Assembly: GCF_014636935.1 (NCBI RefSeq) | Contig: NZ_BMES01000002.1 | Coordinates: 973,421-1,037,420, forward strand | DNA length: 64,000 nt | Source: Alsobacter metallidurans | GTDB lineage: Bacteria > Pseudomonadota > Alphaproteobacteria > Rhizobiales > Beijerinckiaceae | Direction: 5' to 3' | Shown here: positions 13,374 through 22,898 of the stretch, one piece after another | How positions within the stretch are numbered: the first letter of the stretch is position 1 | Layout: each line of letters opens with the position of its first letter | Translations under genes and position numbers: made by a program | The notes under the pieces: model-generated | Told to the model about the DNA's origin: nothing | Seen by the model: the letters and a program-made list of their open reading frames with translations, nothing else | The model's database searches: none

Positions 13374-15476
13374 CTAGGCCGCCGTCAGCTTGCGCATGAA
13401 CTGGTCGGTCTCTGTCACGAGCCCGTTGGCTTCGTTCAGCAAGCGCCGGATGGTGGCGTTCATCTCGTCCACCGATGCGTTGATGAGTTCGGAGCGGCCG
13501 GCGATCATCGCCACCGCGCCCGACACGTCGGACGTGGTCGTGGCGGCAGCCCGGATGCTGCTCGTGATCGAGGCGGCGGAATGATCCTGCTCGCTCACGG
13601 CCAACTCGACCTGCTCGGCTTCGGCCTTCATGTCGATGATGATCGTGTTCATCGCCGCGATGCTGTCCGTGGCCTGGGCGGACGCGGTCTGGATCGCCTG
13701 GACCTGCTTGGCGATGGCCTCAGTCGAGCGGCTCGTCTGCGCGGCGAGCGCCTTCACCTCGTTGGCCACCACCGCGAAGCCGCGGCCCGCCTCGCCGGCG
13801 CGGGCGGATTCGATCGCGGCGTTCAGCGCGAGAAGATTGGTCTGCCCGGCGAGTTCGCCGATCATGTCCACCACGGCCGAGACCTGCGAGGCGGAGTGGT
13901 CGAGCGCTGTCATCACCTGTGTGGCGACTCGGGAGCGTTCCGACGCGAAGTCGGCCATGTGGGCCGCGCGTCGCGCCCGTTGCGCGACACCCTTGACCGA
14001 GGCGGAAAGCTGCTCGGCGCTCCCGGCTACAACCTCGACGGTGGACGACGTGCCCTCGGCCGAGCCCCGCACCACTTTCGCCTGATGCACAGCCTCCGAG
14101 GCCGCCGACGACATGACCTTGGATTCGTCGTCCGCCGCCTCGGCCGCCTTCTTGACGCGCGCCGCGCTGGCCTTGACCGACCGCTCGAAGCTGACCGCCA
14201 GGTCGTGGAGCTCCGCCTTGTAGCGAAGCACCAGGTCCTGCTGGCGCTTCAGCTCGGTAATGTCCTTGCGCATGCCCACCGATCCGCCCGTGACGGTGCG
14301 GCGCTCGGTCGCCAGCACCCAGCGCCCGTCCGGCAACAGACGCTCGAAGGAACCTTTAGAGCTCTTTCGCCACGACACCATGTGCTCGACGAAAGCCTCG
14401 ATGTCGTCGCCGGCTTGCGGGTATTGCCCGACCTCGGCCCCCTTGCGCATCACCTCCTCGAACGTCGCGCCGGGCACCAGGAAGGCGGCGCTCGCCGAAT
14501 AGAGATCTTTGTAGTTCTGGTTGCAGATCACCATGCGATCGCGCGGATCCCACATCACGAACCCGTCGGACATGGCCTCGATGGCGTCCGTGAGAAGGCC
14601 GGACAATTGCGCCTCGCGCCGGAGCGCGATGATCACGCCGAAGGCGAACAGCACCAGGAAGGCCTCGGCGGCGACAGCGCCGAGGATGATGTGCCGATTT
14701 TCCAGAATCGCCTCGCGCAGCACGAGATCAGGATTGATGATCGCGAATAGCCGGTAGCCGTCATAAAGGGCGTTGCCTTCCCACTCCCAGTCCGAGCCCT
14801 CCTTGCCGCCAAACGCGCCGATCCGGGTTTCGTCATGCGGGTAGCTGGCGGCGAGCTGGCCGGCGCCGTCACGAAGCTCGAAACGCACGCCCGGAACGGC
14901 CGCCAGATTGGCGAGCGGCCCCGTGATCATCGCCAGCGGAACCTCCGCGACCGCGAAGGCCTCGGGCAGCTCAGGCAGCACGATCCTGCGCGCCAAATAC
15001 ATGGACCATTCGCCCGTGAGCGGGTTCTTGAGCGGCCCATGGAGATGCGCCGCGCCCGGCGCGACGCCGGTTCCAAGCGTCTTCAGCGCAAACGCCCCCC
15101 GGCGCGAGCCTGGGCGAGCTGACGCCCAGACCACGCCGTCCGGCCGCACCACCAAAAGGTCGCGATGGAGCGGGCTCTGAAAGCTCAGGAGCTCCAGCAT
15201 GCGCGACGCGGCTGCGCCGGACCGCATGTCGGAGGTGAGGCTCAGAATGCCCGGGACGCTCGCGAGGGTGCGATCGACCTGCACGAGCTGACCGTTGACG
15301 ATGCCGTCAGCCGTCCGACCGACCCGGTCGAGGCTTTCCTTCGATGAGCGATCCGTATCCGCGACGGTCTTGATCACAACCGTGGCGGCCCCTCCGGCGA
15401 TCACGAGCATCAGCACGACCGTGCAGAGCACGACGGCGGCCTGTGACCAGCGCCGACCTCCGAGAAAGCTGCTCAT
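13374..15476 (-). CDS. Methyl-accepting chemotaxis protein with periplasmic sensor and PAS domain
   Basis: A 700-aa receptor. TM1 is about 10-32, then a periplasmic domain of about 230 residues with Cache-like features ([14 protein letters not shown]). TM2 lies about 262-285 and a cytoplasmic PAS domain at about 297-410 ([14 protein letters not shown], then MRKDITELK). There is no clear HAMP; PAS takes its place. The signalling domain tip, [20 protein letters not shown] near residue 540, is canonical. The start was set at MSSFLGG, overlapping the stop of the upstream TRAP-type binding protein by 4 bp. The two therefore look like a sensor pair. It is convergent with the che operon, 4 bp apart. 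Confidence 0.93.
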   Translation of the reverse strand: MSSFLGGRRWSQAAVVLCTVVLMLVIAGGAATVVIKTVADTDRSSKESLDRVGRTADGIVNGQLVQVDRTLASVPGILSLTSDMRSGAAASRMLELLSFQSPLHRDLLVVRPDGVVWASARPGSRRGAFALKTLGTGVAPGAAHLHGPLKNPLTGEWSMYLARRIVLPELPEAFAVAEVPLAMITGPLANLAAVPGVRFELRDGAGQLAASYPHDETRIGAFGGKEGSDWEWEGNALYDGYRLFAIINPDLVLREAILENRHIILGAVAAEAFLVLFAFGVIIALRREAQLSGLLTDAIEAMSDGFVMWDPRDRMVICNQNYKDLYSASAAFLVPGATFEEVMRKGAEVGQYPQAGDDIEAFVEHMVSWRKSSKGSFERLLPDGRWVLATERRTVTGGSVGMRKDITELKRQQDLVLRYKAELHDLAVSFERSVKASAARVKKAAEAADDESKVMSSAASEAVHQAKVVRGSAEGTSSTVEVVAGSAEQLSASVKGVAQRARRAAHMADFASERSRVATQVMTALDHSASQVSAVVDMIGELAGQTNLLALNAAIESARAGEAGRGFAVVANEVKALAAQTSRSTEAIAKQVQAIQTASAQATDSIAAMNTIIIDMKAEAEQVELAVSEQDHSAASITSSIRAAATTTSDVSGAVAMIAGRSELINASVDEMNATIRRLLNEANGLVTETDQFMRKLTAA

Positions 15477-16576
15477 GGGCGCACGAGCGGACCCGCCGCA
15501 GCCGCCGGTTTCGCGGTGGCCGCCTTCTGGGGACTGGTGTTGCTCCAGATACTCGCGCAGCCGTCGCCGCAGCGCTGGATCCAATGCGGCAGCACCGAAC
15601 TTTCGAGCACCGTCCCGCGCAGGCGTTCATCGTCGGCCGAGCTCGGAACGAGCTGCATCGCGCGGCGCTGCCCCGGCGGGCAGGAACTCCTCCCGATGTT
15701 GCAGTCGATCCCCCGCACGGTGTCGGCGTCGGCGGCCTCCCAGATCCGCTTCTCCAGTCCCGAAATCCCTTTCTCGGCTGCGGCCTGGATGTCCGGCGGC
15801 AGCGCCAGCCACGCGGCCTCGTTGGCGGCGAAGATCGACAGCCCCCAGTTGATCGCCATGGGGGAAAGGTGGGTGGCAATCTCCGCGAGCCCGTTCTCGT
15901 TGCCGCTCAGCGTACCCGTGACCGCGCAGTCGACCACGCCCTTGCGAATCGCCGGAACGATCTCGGCGAAGGGGGTGACCACGGTCTTGGCCCCGAGCGC
16001 TTCGAACAGGTCTGACTGGGTGACCGACGACGTCCGGATTGTGCGGCCCTTGAGATCGCCGAACCCGCTGAAGGGCTTGGCGCAGTACAGCACCTGCGCC
16101 GGGTAGGCGTATACGGCGAGGAGCTTGACGCCGTAGCGCTGGGACAGGATGGCGGTGAGGTGGTCCCGGTCGGCGGCGACGTGTCGCCGCAACGTGGGCA
16201 GGTCCGGGTTGAAACCCGCGAGGTCCACGGCGTTGATTTCCGGATCCTCGGCCTCGGCGACGCTCATCACCACCGTGCCGAAGGGCGCAACGCCAAGGCG
16301 AATTAATTGCAGCATGTCCTGCGCCCGCATGCCGCTGGCGTCAAAGGGAGCGATGCTCGCGGTCGCGCGCCCGCCCGTCAGAGCCTCAAATTCGCTGCGC
16401 CAGAATGGCTCTTCCAGGCTGCGATACTGGTTGACGCCGCTCAGGCCCCCGATGACCTTCAGCTTCAACGGCTCAGCCCGAGCTTGGCCCGGTAGCGTCG
16501 CCCACCCCGCAAATGCGGTGAAACTGGCGAGCCCCCAGCACGCCAGCAAACGGCGTCTCATACGACGAATAGGCAT
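15473..16576 (-). CDS. TRAP-type (DctP-like) periplasmic binding protein linked to an MCP
   Basis: A 367-aa exported protein. The signal peptide is [19 protein letters not shown] with cleavage after QARA, then a DctP-type fold: [13 protein letters not shown] is the TRAP signature around the substrate Arg, and [19 protein letters not shown] is the second hallmark. I favour this ATG over one 51 bp upstream because GGGGGA precedes it and the n-region starts here. The C-terminal part carries extra cysteines ([11 protein letters not shown]), unusual for DctP. No DctQ or DctM gene adjoins; the gene instead overlaps an MCP. It probably delivers a bound ligand to that receptor. Confidence 0.82.
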   Translation of the reverse strand: MPIRRMRRRLLACWGLASFTAFAGWATLPGQARAEPLKLKVIGGLSGVNQYRSLEEPFWRSEFEALTGGRATASIAPFDASGMRAQDMLQLIRLGVAPFGTVVMSVAEAEDPEINAVDLAGFNPDLPTLRRHVAADRDHLTAILSQRYGVKLLAVYAYPAQVLYCAKPFSGFGDLKGRTIRTSSVTQSDLFEALGAKTVVTPFAEIVPAIRKGVVDCAVTGTLSGNENGLAEIATHLSPMAINWGLSIFAANEAAWLALPPDIQAAAEKGISGLEKRIWEAADADTVRGIDCNIGRSSCPPGQRRAMQLVPSSADDERLRGTVLESSVLPHWIQRCGDGCASIWSNTSPQKAATAKPAAAAGPLVRP

Positions 16577-16716
16577 CGCAGCTCGTGATCCCCCACGAAG
16601 ACAAAGTCCGGCCTTGGAGCTTTTCATGGCCGTGGCGATCAGCGGCTAAGCACGAGTGCCAAGCCAAATCTGCAACCTATGGTTTAAGGGTCCCTGAATG
16701 ACGATTGCATTTCGGA

Positions 16717-16738
16717 CGGCGCGTAAACGAATGCGCCG
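16717..16738. terminator. Hairpin after the mandelate-racemase operon
   Basis: CGGCGC and GCGCCG form a perfect 6-bp stem around a 10-base loop, 31 bp downstream of the stop of the minus-strand sugar-acid operon. There is no T-run, so intrinsic termination is only possible. Confidence 0.35.
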
Positions 16739-16768
16739 CTCTGGCTCGCGCCATGCGATCCGACAGGC

Positions 16769-17875
16769 TCAGAGTTCGTCGTGCTCGCGCACGAAATCCA
16801 TGTCGGGCGTCAGGCCCAGGCCAGGCGCTTCCGGGACCGCCATGTAACCGTCCACCGGGACCACCGCGTTCTTGAACAGCGCGGCTGTTATGCCTTCGAA
16901 CATCAAAAGTCTCTCGAGCATGAAGATGTTCGGCACGGCGGCTGCGAGCGGCAGGTGGATATTCTCCATCGCGTGCGGCGCGAACTTGACGTTCCAGGCC
17001 TGCGTCAGCGCAGCGCATTTCAGCATCTCGGTGTAGCCGCCCGCGCGAGCGCCATCGACCTGTACGATGTCGGCCGCCTCGGCCAGGAGGAGGTCGCGGA
17101 CGCCGAAGCGCGTGTATTCGTGCTCGCCGGTCGCCAGCGGAATGTCCGTCCCGCGCCGGAATCGGGCGAGGCCCGGAATGTCGTCTGCGAAGACCGGCTC
17201 TTCAAACAGCGTGATGTCGTATTCGCGGATCCGATTGGCGAGCTGGATCGCGGTTGCGGCGTCGAAACAGTTGTTGGCGTCCACCAGCAGGCGGATGTCC
17301 GGCCCGACGGCCTCGCGCACTTTCCGGACGCGCTCGACATCGCGGCGCAGACTCTGGCCGCCGTTGAATCCAACTTTGAACTTGATGGCGCTAAAGCCGC
17401 GCGCCACCATGGTTTTCATCTCGTCGACGAGCTGGTCGTCGTCATAGGACGTCCAGCCACCGCTCGCATAGACCGGGACGCGCGTCCGGTCGCCGCCCAG
17501 CAGGCGCGAGAGCGGCAGGCCGACGATCTTGCCCTTCAGGTCCCACAGCGCGATGTCGATCGCGCTCAGGGCGCAGAACATCAGGCCCTTGCGGCCGATG
17601 CCGCGAAGGTAGTGGAACAGCTCCTGCCAGATCGCCTCGGTCTGCAGCGGATCGCGCCCGATGAGCTTGGGCGCCATGTTGCGGCGGATGACCTCCCGCG
17701 TCGCCTCGCCGCCAACCTCGTGATAAGTGACTCCGATCCCTTCCAATCCCTGGTCCGTGGTGATCCGCACCAGAAGAAAGCCGATCGTCTCTACCTTGCG
17801 GGTGGCGTCTGCCAAGCCCGCCGGCGCCTGCGCCGAGACGAGGTGGACATCGATCCTGCTGATCTTGTGGTCCAT
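16769..17875 (-). CDS. Mandelate racemase/muconate lactonizing-family enzyme
   Basis: A 368-aa enolase-superfamily protein. The N-terminal capping domain includes the 50s loop VTYHEVGG; the barrel carries the KxK pair Lys165/Lys167 (AIKFKVGF), metal ligands Asp199, Glu225 and Glu251, and the Asp274/His301 dyad (VQVDGARAGG and FAPHAMEN). The KxK plus His-Asp arrangement marks the MandR subgroup, mostly sugar-acid dehydratases. The ATG with GGAG 7 bp upstream is preferred to a GTG 36 bp further up. It is last in an operon with a sugar ABC importer, so an aldonate or uronate dehydratase is likely. Confidence 0.9.
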   Translation of the reverse strand: MDHKISRIDVHLVSAQAPAGLADATRKVETIGFLLVRITTDQGLEGIGVTYHEVGGEATREVIRRNMAPKLIGRDPLQTEAIWQELFHYLRGIGRKGLMFCALSAIDIALWDLKGKIVGLPLSRLLGGDRTRVPVYASGGWTSYDDDQLVDEMKTMVARGFSAIKFKVGFNGGQSLRRDVERVRKVREAVGPDIRLLVDANNCFDAATAIQLANRIREYDITLFEEPVFADDIPGLARFRRGTDIPLATGEHEYTRFGVRDLLLAEAADIVQVDGARAGGYTEMLKCAALTQAWNVKFAPHAMENIHLPLAAAVPNIFMLERLLMFEGITAALFKNAVVPVDGYMAVPEAPGLGLTPDMDFVREHDEL

Positions 17876-17907
17876 GGCGCCGCTCCGTCCTGCTTCGTTG
17901 TGGGGGA

Positions 17908-18921
17908 TCACCGGGAGGCCGGCTGGTCGAGGCCGAGCGCCTGCTCCATCAGCGCCATCGCGCGGGCGCCGGCTGCGGCGTCCGGCGTCGACACGGCCTC
18001 GCCGCGGGCGGCGCGCACGAAGTCGCCGAGCAGGGCGTGGTAGCCCTTGTGGTCCTCGTTGGCGGCCGCCGTGAGGTTCGGCTCCCAGACCAGCGTGTCC
18101 TCGCCGTCGACCAGCGAGGCCGAGCCCACCGAAGCCTTGAAGGGCGGGTGCCGGAAATAGCGGACCTCATGGACGTTGCGCACCTCGACGCGCTTGTGGT
18201 CGCCCATCACCTGCCACCACTCCATGGGGGTGCCCCGGGACTGGTGGGTCCCGAGCACAAGCGTGCCGATGCCCCCGCTCGCGAAGCGAAAGTCCAGGTG
18301 CAGCAGCAGCTTGCCCGGCGAAAGCTCGTGGCGACGCGACGAAATGGCCGCGACCTCCCCCATCAGGTGCGGGACGAGATCGAAATAGTGGACGCAGTGG
18401 TGCAGGTAGAAGCCGGTGTAGTCGACGTCCCCGGCGAAATAGGTCGGGGCCGTCATGTACTCGCCGAGAAAGCTCGCGCGCGGCCCGAAATCAGCCGCGT
18501 GCAGCACGTTGGCGGCGATGCGGTTGGCGGTGGAATACCGCTTCATGAAGCCGAGCACGACCGGGACGCCCCTGGCGCTGGCGGCGTCGGCCAGCTCCTG
18601 CGCCTGGCGCGCCGTGGGAGCCGGAGGCTTCTCGATGAAAACCGGCAGGCCGCGCGCGATGGCGGCGAGGCCGATCTCGTGGTGGAGAGCCGGCCCGACC
18701 GCCATCCCAACGGCGTCGATGTCGCCCCGGGCGAGCAGCGCGCGCCAGTCCGGCGTCCGGTCCGCCTCGGCGACGCCGAAGCGGCGTCCGGCCTCGGCCA
18801 GGCGCTCGGGCGCGACATCGCACAGCGCCTGGAGGACGACGTCGTGCCGGGTGAGCTGGGGGAGCAGCATCTCGGAGGCATGGGTGCCGCAGCCGATCCA
18901 GCCGATGCGAAGCGAGGTCAT
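17908..18921 (-). CDS. Gfo/Idh/MocA-family oxidoreductase
   Basis: A 337-aa protein with Rossmann motif IGWIGCGTHA at the N-terminus, the FIEKPPAPT form of the EKP motif, and a C-terminal substrate domain (DYTGFYLHHCVHYFDL supplies the conserved His pair). It probably oxidises a sugar hydroxyl with NAD(P). It lies 19 bp after the epimerase gene and 32 bp before the mandelate-racemase-family gene in the same operon. The ATG at MTSLRIGWIG was chosen because the beta strand starts there. The exact sugar is unknown. Confidence 0.87.
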   Translation of the reverse strand: MTSLRIGWIGCGTHASEMLLPQLTRHDVVLQALCDVAPERLAEAGRRFGVAEADRTPDWRALLARGDIDAVGMAVGPALHHEIGLAAIARGLPVFIEKPPAPTARQAQELADAASARGVPVVLGFMKRYSTANRIAANVLHAADFGPRASFLGEYMTAPTYFAGDVDYTGFYLHHCVHYFDLVPHLMGEVAAISSRRHELSPGKLLLHLDFRFASGGIGTLVLGTHQSRGTPMEWWQVMGDHKRVEVRNVHEVRYFRHPPFKASVGSASLVDGEDTLVWEPNLTAAANEDHKGYHALLGDFVRAARGEAVSTPDAAAGARAMALMEQALGLDQPASR

Positions 18922-18940
18922 TGGAACGTCTCCGGGCTGG

Positions 18941-19831
18941 TCAGGCGGTCGCGCGCGCAAAGGCGAGCGTTGCGGCCAAGTACGCAATGCTGGCCGCGAG
19001 CGGCCCATCCTCGTCCGTTGTGGGCGCCCGCCACTGCGCCAACGTTACGCCGGCGGCTTCGTCGGAGCGGCGGAACGGCTCCAGCACGATCGGGCCGCGG
19101 TAGTCGACGTCGCGGACCGCGCGGGCCACCGACGCCCAGTCGATGTGGCCGGCGCCCACGAAGCCGCGGTTGTTCTCGTTGGCCTGGAAATGGACGAGCC
19201 GCGACCCGGTGCGCCGGATGGCGTCCGCGATGTCGAACTCCTCCATGTTCATGTGGAACGTGTCGAGCATCACGCCCACGGCCGGGTTGCCGACGCGCTC
19301 CACAAGTTCCAGCGCATGCCGGGCCGTGTTGCAGACGTCGGTCTCGAAGCGGTTCAGCGGCTCCACGCCCAGAAGGACGCCCGCATCCGCGGCGCGGCGC
19401 CCGGCGATGGTCAGCCCCTTCACCACCGCGTCGATGCGACGCCTGCGCTCGTCCGCGTCGACGGGCGCCGGGGCGCGCCCGGCGAACACCATGGGAGCGC
19501 CATAGAGCGGCCCGCCCACGATGCCGGCGCCGAGCTTGCCGGCGATCTCCACGGTCTGTTCCAGATAGGCGACGCCGGCGGCGTGCGCGGCCGGCTCGGC
19601 GCTTGCGAGGTCGCGCGTCAGGTTCACGCGGGCGGCCAGCACGCAGGAAAGCCCGGCGTCCGCGATTGCGGCGCGCGTTTCGGCCAGATCGAGCTCGCCC
19701 GGCTCGGGCATGAGCAGTTCGACCACATCCGCCCCTGCCCGCTTGATACGCGCGAAGGTCGAGAAATGCTCGCGGGTGAACGGCCGCGCATAGAACATCG
19801 AGATGACGCCGATGGGGTTGGTCATGGTCAT
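18941..19831 (-). CDS. Sugar phosphate isomerase/epimerase (xylose isomerase-like TIM barrel)
   Basis: A 296-aa AP-endonuclease-2-fold protein. Metal-binding segments are LLGVEPLNRFE, VGVMLDTFHMN, LVHFQANENNRG and GPIVLEPFRR, giving the Glu-Asp-His-Glu set of this family. Relatives include tagatose/fructose 3-epimerases and hydroxypyruvate isomerases; the substrate is not deducible. The start ATG overlaps the upstream permease stop by 4 bp, so import and isomerisation are coupled. Confidence 0.88.
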   Translation of the reverse strand: MTMTNPIGVISMFYARPFTREHFSTFARIKRAGADVVELLMPEPGELDLAETRAAIADAGLSCVLAARVNLTRDLASAEPAAHAAGVAYLEQTVEIAGKLGAGIVGGPLYGAPMVFAGRAPAPVDADERRRRIDAVVKGLTIAGRRAADAGVLLGVEPLNRFETDVCNTARHALELVERVGNPAVGVMLDTFHMNMEEFDIADAIRRTGSRLVHFQANENNRGFVGAGHIDWASVARAVRDVDYRGPIVLEPFRRSDEAAGVTLAQWRAPTTDEDGPLAASIAYLAATLAFARATA

Positions 19832-20664
19832 GCCTTCACTGCGCCGGAGGTCAGTCCCCCCACGATGCGCCTTTGAACCAACAGGAAGAGGATGGCGACC
19901 GGCAGCGCGATCAGCGCCCCGCCCGCGGTAAGCAGGCCCCACTGGACCGTGAACTCGCCGATGAAGAGCTGCAGCGCGACCGTGACCGGTCGCACGGTCT
20001 GCCCCGACAGCATCATGGCGAAGAGGTATTCGTTCCAGGAAGTGATGAAGACGTAGATCGCGGTGGTCACCAGCCCGGGCATCACCAGCGGCAGGATCAC
20101 GAGGCGGATCGTCTGCAGCCGGCTGGCCCCGTCGATGGTCGCCGCCTCGTCGAGCTCGCGCGGGATCGCGTTGAAGTAGCTCACCAGCATCCAGATCGAG
20201 AACGGGATCGAGAAGGTGGAGTGCCCGATGATGACGCCGATGAAGGTGTCGATCAGGCCGAGATTCCGCATCAGCACGAAGAGCGGAATGATCAGCAGCA
20301 CGATCGGGAACATGTTGATGACCAGGAACCCGGTCATCAGCAGCCGCCGGCCGCCGAAGCGAAAACGCGAGAACGCATAGGCGGCGGGCACGCTGGTGAC
20401 GAGGCCGACCAGCACGGCCCCGCAAGCGATGATGAAGCTGTTCAGGAGGTTGCCCGCAAAGCTCGTGCGCTGCAGCAGCATGGCGTAGTGCTCGAGCGTG
20501 AAGCGGCTCGGCCAGTAGCGCACCGGGAACACGGACAGGTCCGAGGTGGGCTTCACCGAGGTGAGCAGCATCCACAGAAACGGGGCGAGCGCGAAGGCCA
20601 GGATCGCCAGCACGGGGATCTCGACAAGCAAAATGCGCTTGCGGGCGGAAAGGCGGCGGCTCAT
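19828..20664 (-). CDS. Carbohydrate ABC transporter permease (MalG/UgpE type)
   Basis: A 278-aa inner-membrane subunit with about six TM helices, the first at about 12-33 (ILLVEIPVLAILAFALAPFL). The EAA loop is present as ELDEAATIDGASRLQTIRLV, which contacts the ATPase. The start ATG overlaps the stop of the partner permease by 4 bp. It works with the next upstream permease and the binding protein to import a sugar or sugar acid. No ATPase gene is in the operon. Confidence 0.93.
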   Translation of the reverse strand: MSRRLSARKRILLVEIPVLAILAFALAPFLWMLLTSVKPTSDLSVFPVRYWPSRFTLEHYAMLLQRTSFAGNLLNSFIIACGAVLVGLVTSVPAAYAFSRFRFGGRRLLMTGFLVINMFPIVLLIIPLFVLMRNLGLIDTFIGVIIGHSTFSIPFSIWMLVSYFNAIPRELDEAATIDGASRLQTIRLVILPLVMPGLVTTAIYVFITSWNEYLFAMMLSGQTVRPVTVALQLFIGEFTVQWGLLTAGGALIALPVAILFLLVQRRIVGGLTSGAVKA

Positions 20665-21545
20665 GCGTCGAGCTCCCTCGCCTGCCGGGTCACGTACAGC
20701 CACACGATGGCGAGCAGCATCACGGTAAGCAGCAGCGCCAGCGCGGCCGCGGAACCGAACTCCATGCCGCTATAGGCGCGCAGGAAGGCGTAGAGCGGCA
20801 GCGTGTGCGTGGCGTAGCCCGGCCCGCCGCCCGTCATCACCAGGATGACGTCGAGCGAATTGGCCACCCAGATGATGCGCAGCAGCACGGCGGTGGCCAC
20901 GATGCCGGCGATGCCCGGCGCGGTGATGTGGACGAATTGCCGGAACGCCGTAGCGCCGTCGATCTCGGCGGCTTCATAAAGCTCGCGCGGCACGGTCTGG
21001 AGCCCCGCAAGGATCATCACGGCAAAGAACGGGAACCCCTGCCAGACGAGCGCCAGCATCACGCAACCAAGCGCAGTCGCCGGGCTGGCGAGCCACGGGA
21101 AGGGCTGCGAGATCACGCCCATCCGGATCAGGATGTCGTTGAGAACACCGGTGTTGTAGTCGTAGATCCAGGTCCACATCAGGCCGATGATCACGCTGGG
21201 CAGCGCCCAAGGAATGATCACAAGCGCCCGGGCGAGGCCCCGCCACCAGAAGCTCTGGTTCAGCAGCAGCGCGGTGGCGAGCCCCAGCGCGAGTTGGGCG
21301 AACACGATCCCGCCCACCCACACGGCCGAATGGCCAAGCGAAATCCAGAAGACCTCGTCCCGCAAGGCCGCCGCGTAGTTGCGGAACCCGACGAAACGCG
21401 CGTCGTCCGGCGCATAGAGGATGTAGTCCTGCACGCTGTACCAGACCGTCTGCACGACCGGGTACAGGATCACCAGCGCGGTCAGCACCAGCGCGGGCAG
21501 CAGGAAGCCGTAGGGTGTCGCGGCGCGCACCGTGGCGTGGTTCAT
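20661..21545 (-). CDS. Carbohydrate ABC transporter permease (MalF/UgpA type)
   Basis: A 294-aa inner-membrane subunit, first TM about 10-32 (YGFLLPALVLTALVILYPVV). The EAA loop reads ELYEAAEIDGATAFRQFVH. The length and LYPVVQTVWYS start are typical of the shorter MalF-like partners. It is encoded 72 bp after the binding-protein gene and overlaps the second permease. Confidence 0.93.
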   Translation of the reverse strand: MNHATVRAATPYGFLLPALVLTALVILYPVVQTVWYSVQDYILYAPDDARFVGFRNYAAALRDEVFWISLGHSAVWVGGIVFAQLALGLATALLLNQSFWWRGLARALVIIPWALPSVIIGLMWTWIYDYNTGVLNDILIRMGVISQPFPWLASPATALGCVMLALVWQGFPFFAVMILAGLQTVPRELYEAAEIDGATAFRQFVHITAPGIAGIVATAVLLRIIWVANSLDVILVMTGGGPGYATHTLPLYAFLRAYSGMEFGSAAALALLLTVMLLAIVWLYVTRQARELDA

Positions 21546-21617
21546 CGTTGTGTCCCGAGGGGCGCCGGCCGGGCGCGCATCGTGCGTTCCGGCCGGCCTC
21601 GCGCTGGCGGTGATGCG

Positions 21618-22898
21618 TCAGCCGTTGAAGAGCTGGTCGACGGCCTTCATCAGGTCGTCGGGATTGATCTCGCCGGTCAGCGCGCGCTGCATGTTGGTGG
21701 GCAGGACGCGCCCTACGAAGTCCGGCGTCTTCACGCTGTCGGGCAGCGTGCGGGCGATCGGTAGCGACGCGAAGCTGGCGTCGACGAAGCGCTTGGGGTG
21801 CCCCGTCCAGCTCTTCACGCCCGAGGTCGTGATCGGCAATTGCCCGCTGAGCTTGGCCTGCTCGACGTTGGCTTCGCCAGACGACAGGAACGAAATCCAG
21901 CGGAACGCCGCCTCCTTGTTCTTGCTTGCCGAGAAGATGGCGTTGGATTCGTCGCCGAAATAGGTCCAGCCGCCGCCATCCGCCGCGCGCGGTAGCGGGA
22001 CCGCCGAGGCCTTGTCGCCCAATGCTCCCACCACTTCGGCTGCCGACCCGATATGGTGGATCGTCATGCCGGTGCGGCCCGCCTTGAAGCTGTCGACGAT
22101 CTGCCGGAAAGCGTCGGTGGGCGCGGAGGGCGGGACCACCTTGTGCTTGGTCGCCAGCTCGATAAACCAGCGGTTGGCGGCCAGCGCCTTTTCGGTCAGC
22201 AACCCGCCCTTTTCAAAGCTGCCGCCGCCCCCGAGCACGAAGGGGCCCCAGTTGTCGTGGGCTCCCGCGCCGCCGCGCATGCCGTAGCCGAACATCCCGT
22301 CCTTGGTCAGCGCCTTCGCGGCGCCGAGGAACTCGTCGAAGGTTTTGGGGGGCTGCAGGCCGGCCTGCTCGAACAGGTCCTGCCGGTAGTAGAGGTAGAT
22401 CACCACGTAGTGGAGCGGCATGTAGTACTGCTTGCCGTCCGGCGCGCGATTCAGCTTCCAGACGTCATCGGAGATGTCCGACTTGGCGTCCCACTTTGCC
22501 AACATGCCGTCCAGCGGCTCCAGCGCCTTCATCTGGGCGAAGCGCGACAGGTATGACAGGCGCACCATGGCGCAATCGGGCTGGTTGCCGGCCACCACGG
22601 ACGAGAACATCCGGTTAATGTAGTCCGTGCCGCCGCCCCACGGGATCGCCTCGGCCTGGATCTTGATGCCCGGATTGGCGGCCTCGAACTGCGCGACGAG
22701 CGCCGCCGGCGTGTTCTGCGGATTGTCATAGTGATACCACCAGCGGACGGTGGTCTGCGCCTGCGCGTGCGCAGGCCGCGCCAATCCGCCGGCCAGCGCC
22801 GACGCGCCCGCCAGTTGCAGGAACGTCCTGCGGCCGAGCGTCCCGATCTCGGCTGGCTTCAGCCTGGATCCGTCAGGTCCCTTGGTCCCCTTGGTCAT
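21618..22898 (-). CDS. Sugar ABC transporter substrate-binding protein (UgpB/MalE type)
   Basis: A 426-aa exported protein with a twin-arginine-type leader (GRRTFLQLAGASALAGG) and AxA cleavage after ARPAHA. The mature part starts TTVRWWYHYDNP and shows the cluster-1 binding protein features EAANPGIKIQAEAIPW and GYGMRGGAGAHDNWG. The Tat leader suggests folding before export. The start lies 26 bp inside the preceding esterase gene, showing operon coupling. The ligand is probably a carbohydrate or sugar acid. Confidence 0.92.
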   Translation of the reverse strand: MTKGTKGPDGSRLKPAEIGTLGRRTFLQLAGASALAGGLARPAHAQAQTTVRWWYHYDNPQNTPAALVAQFEAANPGIKIQAEAIPWGGGTDYINRMFSSVVAGNQPDCAMVRLSYLSRFAQMKALEPLDGMLAKWDAKSDISDDVWKLNRAPDGKQYYMPLHYVVIYLYYRQDLFEQAGLQPPKTFDEFLGAAKALTKDGMFGYGMRGGAGAHDNWGPFVLGGGGSFEKGGLLTEKALAANRWFIELATKHKVVPPSAPTDAFRQIVDSFKAGRTGMTIHHIGSAAEVVGALGDKASAVPLPRAADGGGWTYFGDESNAIFSASKNKEAAFRWISFLSSGEANVEQAKLSGQLPITTSGVKSWTGHPKRFVDASFASLPIARTLPDSVKTPDFVGRVLPTNMQRALTGEINPDDLMKAVDQLFNG

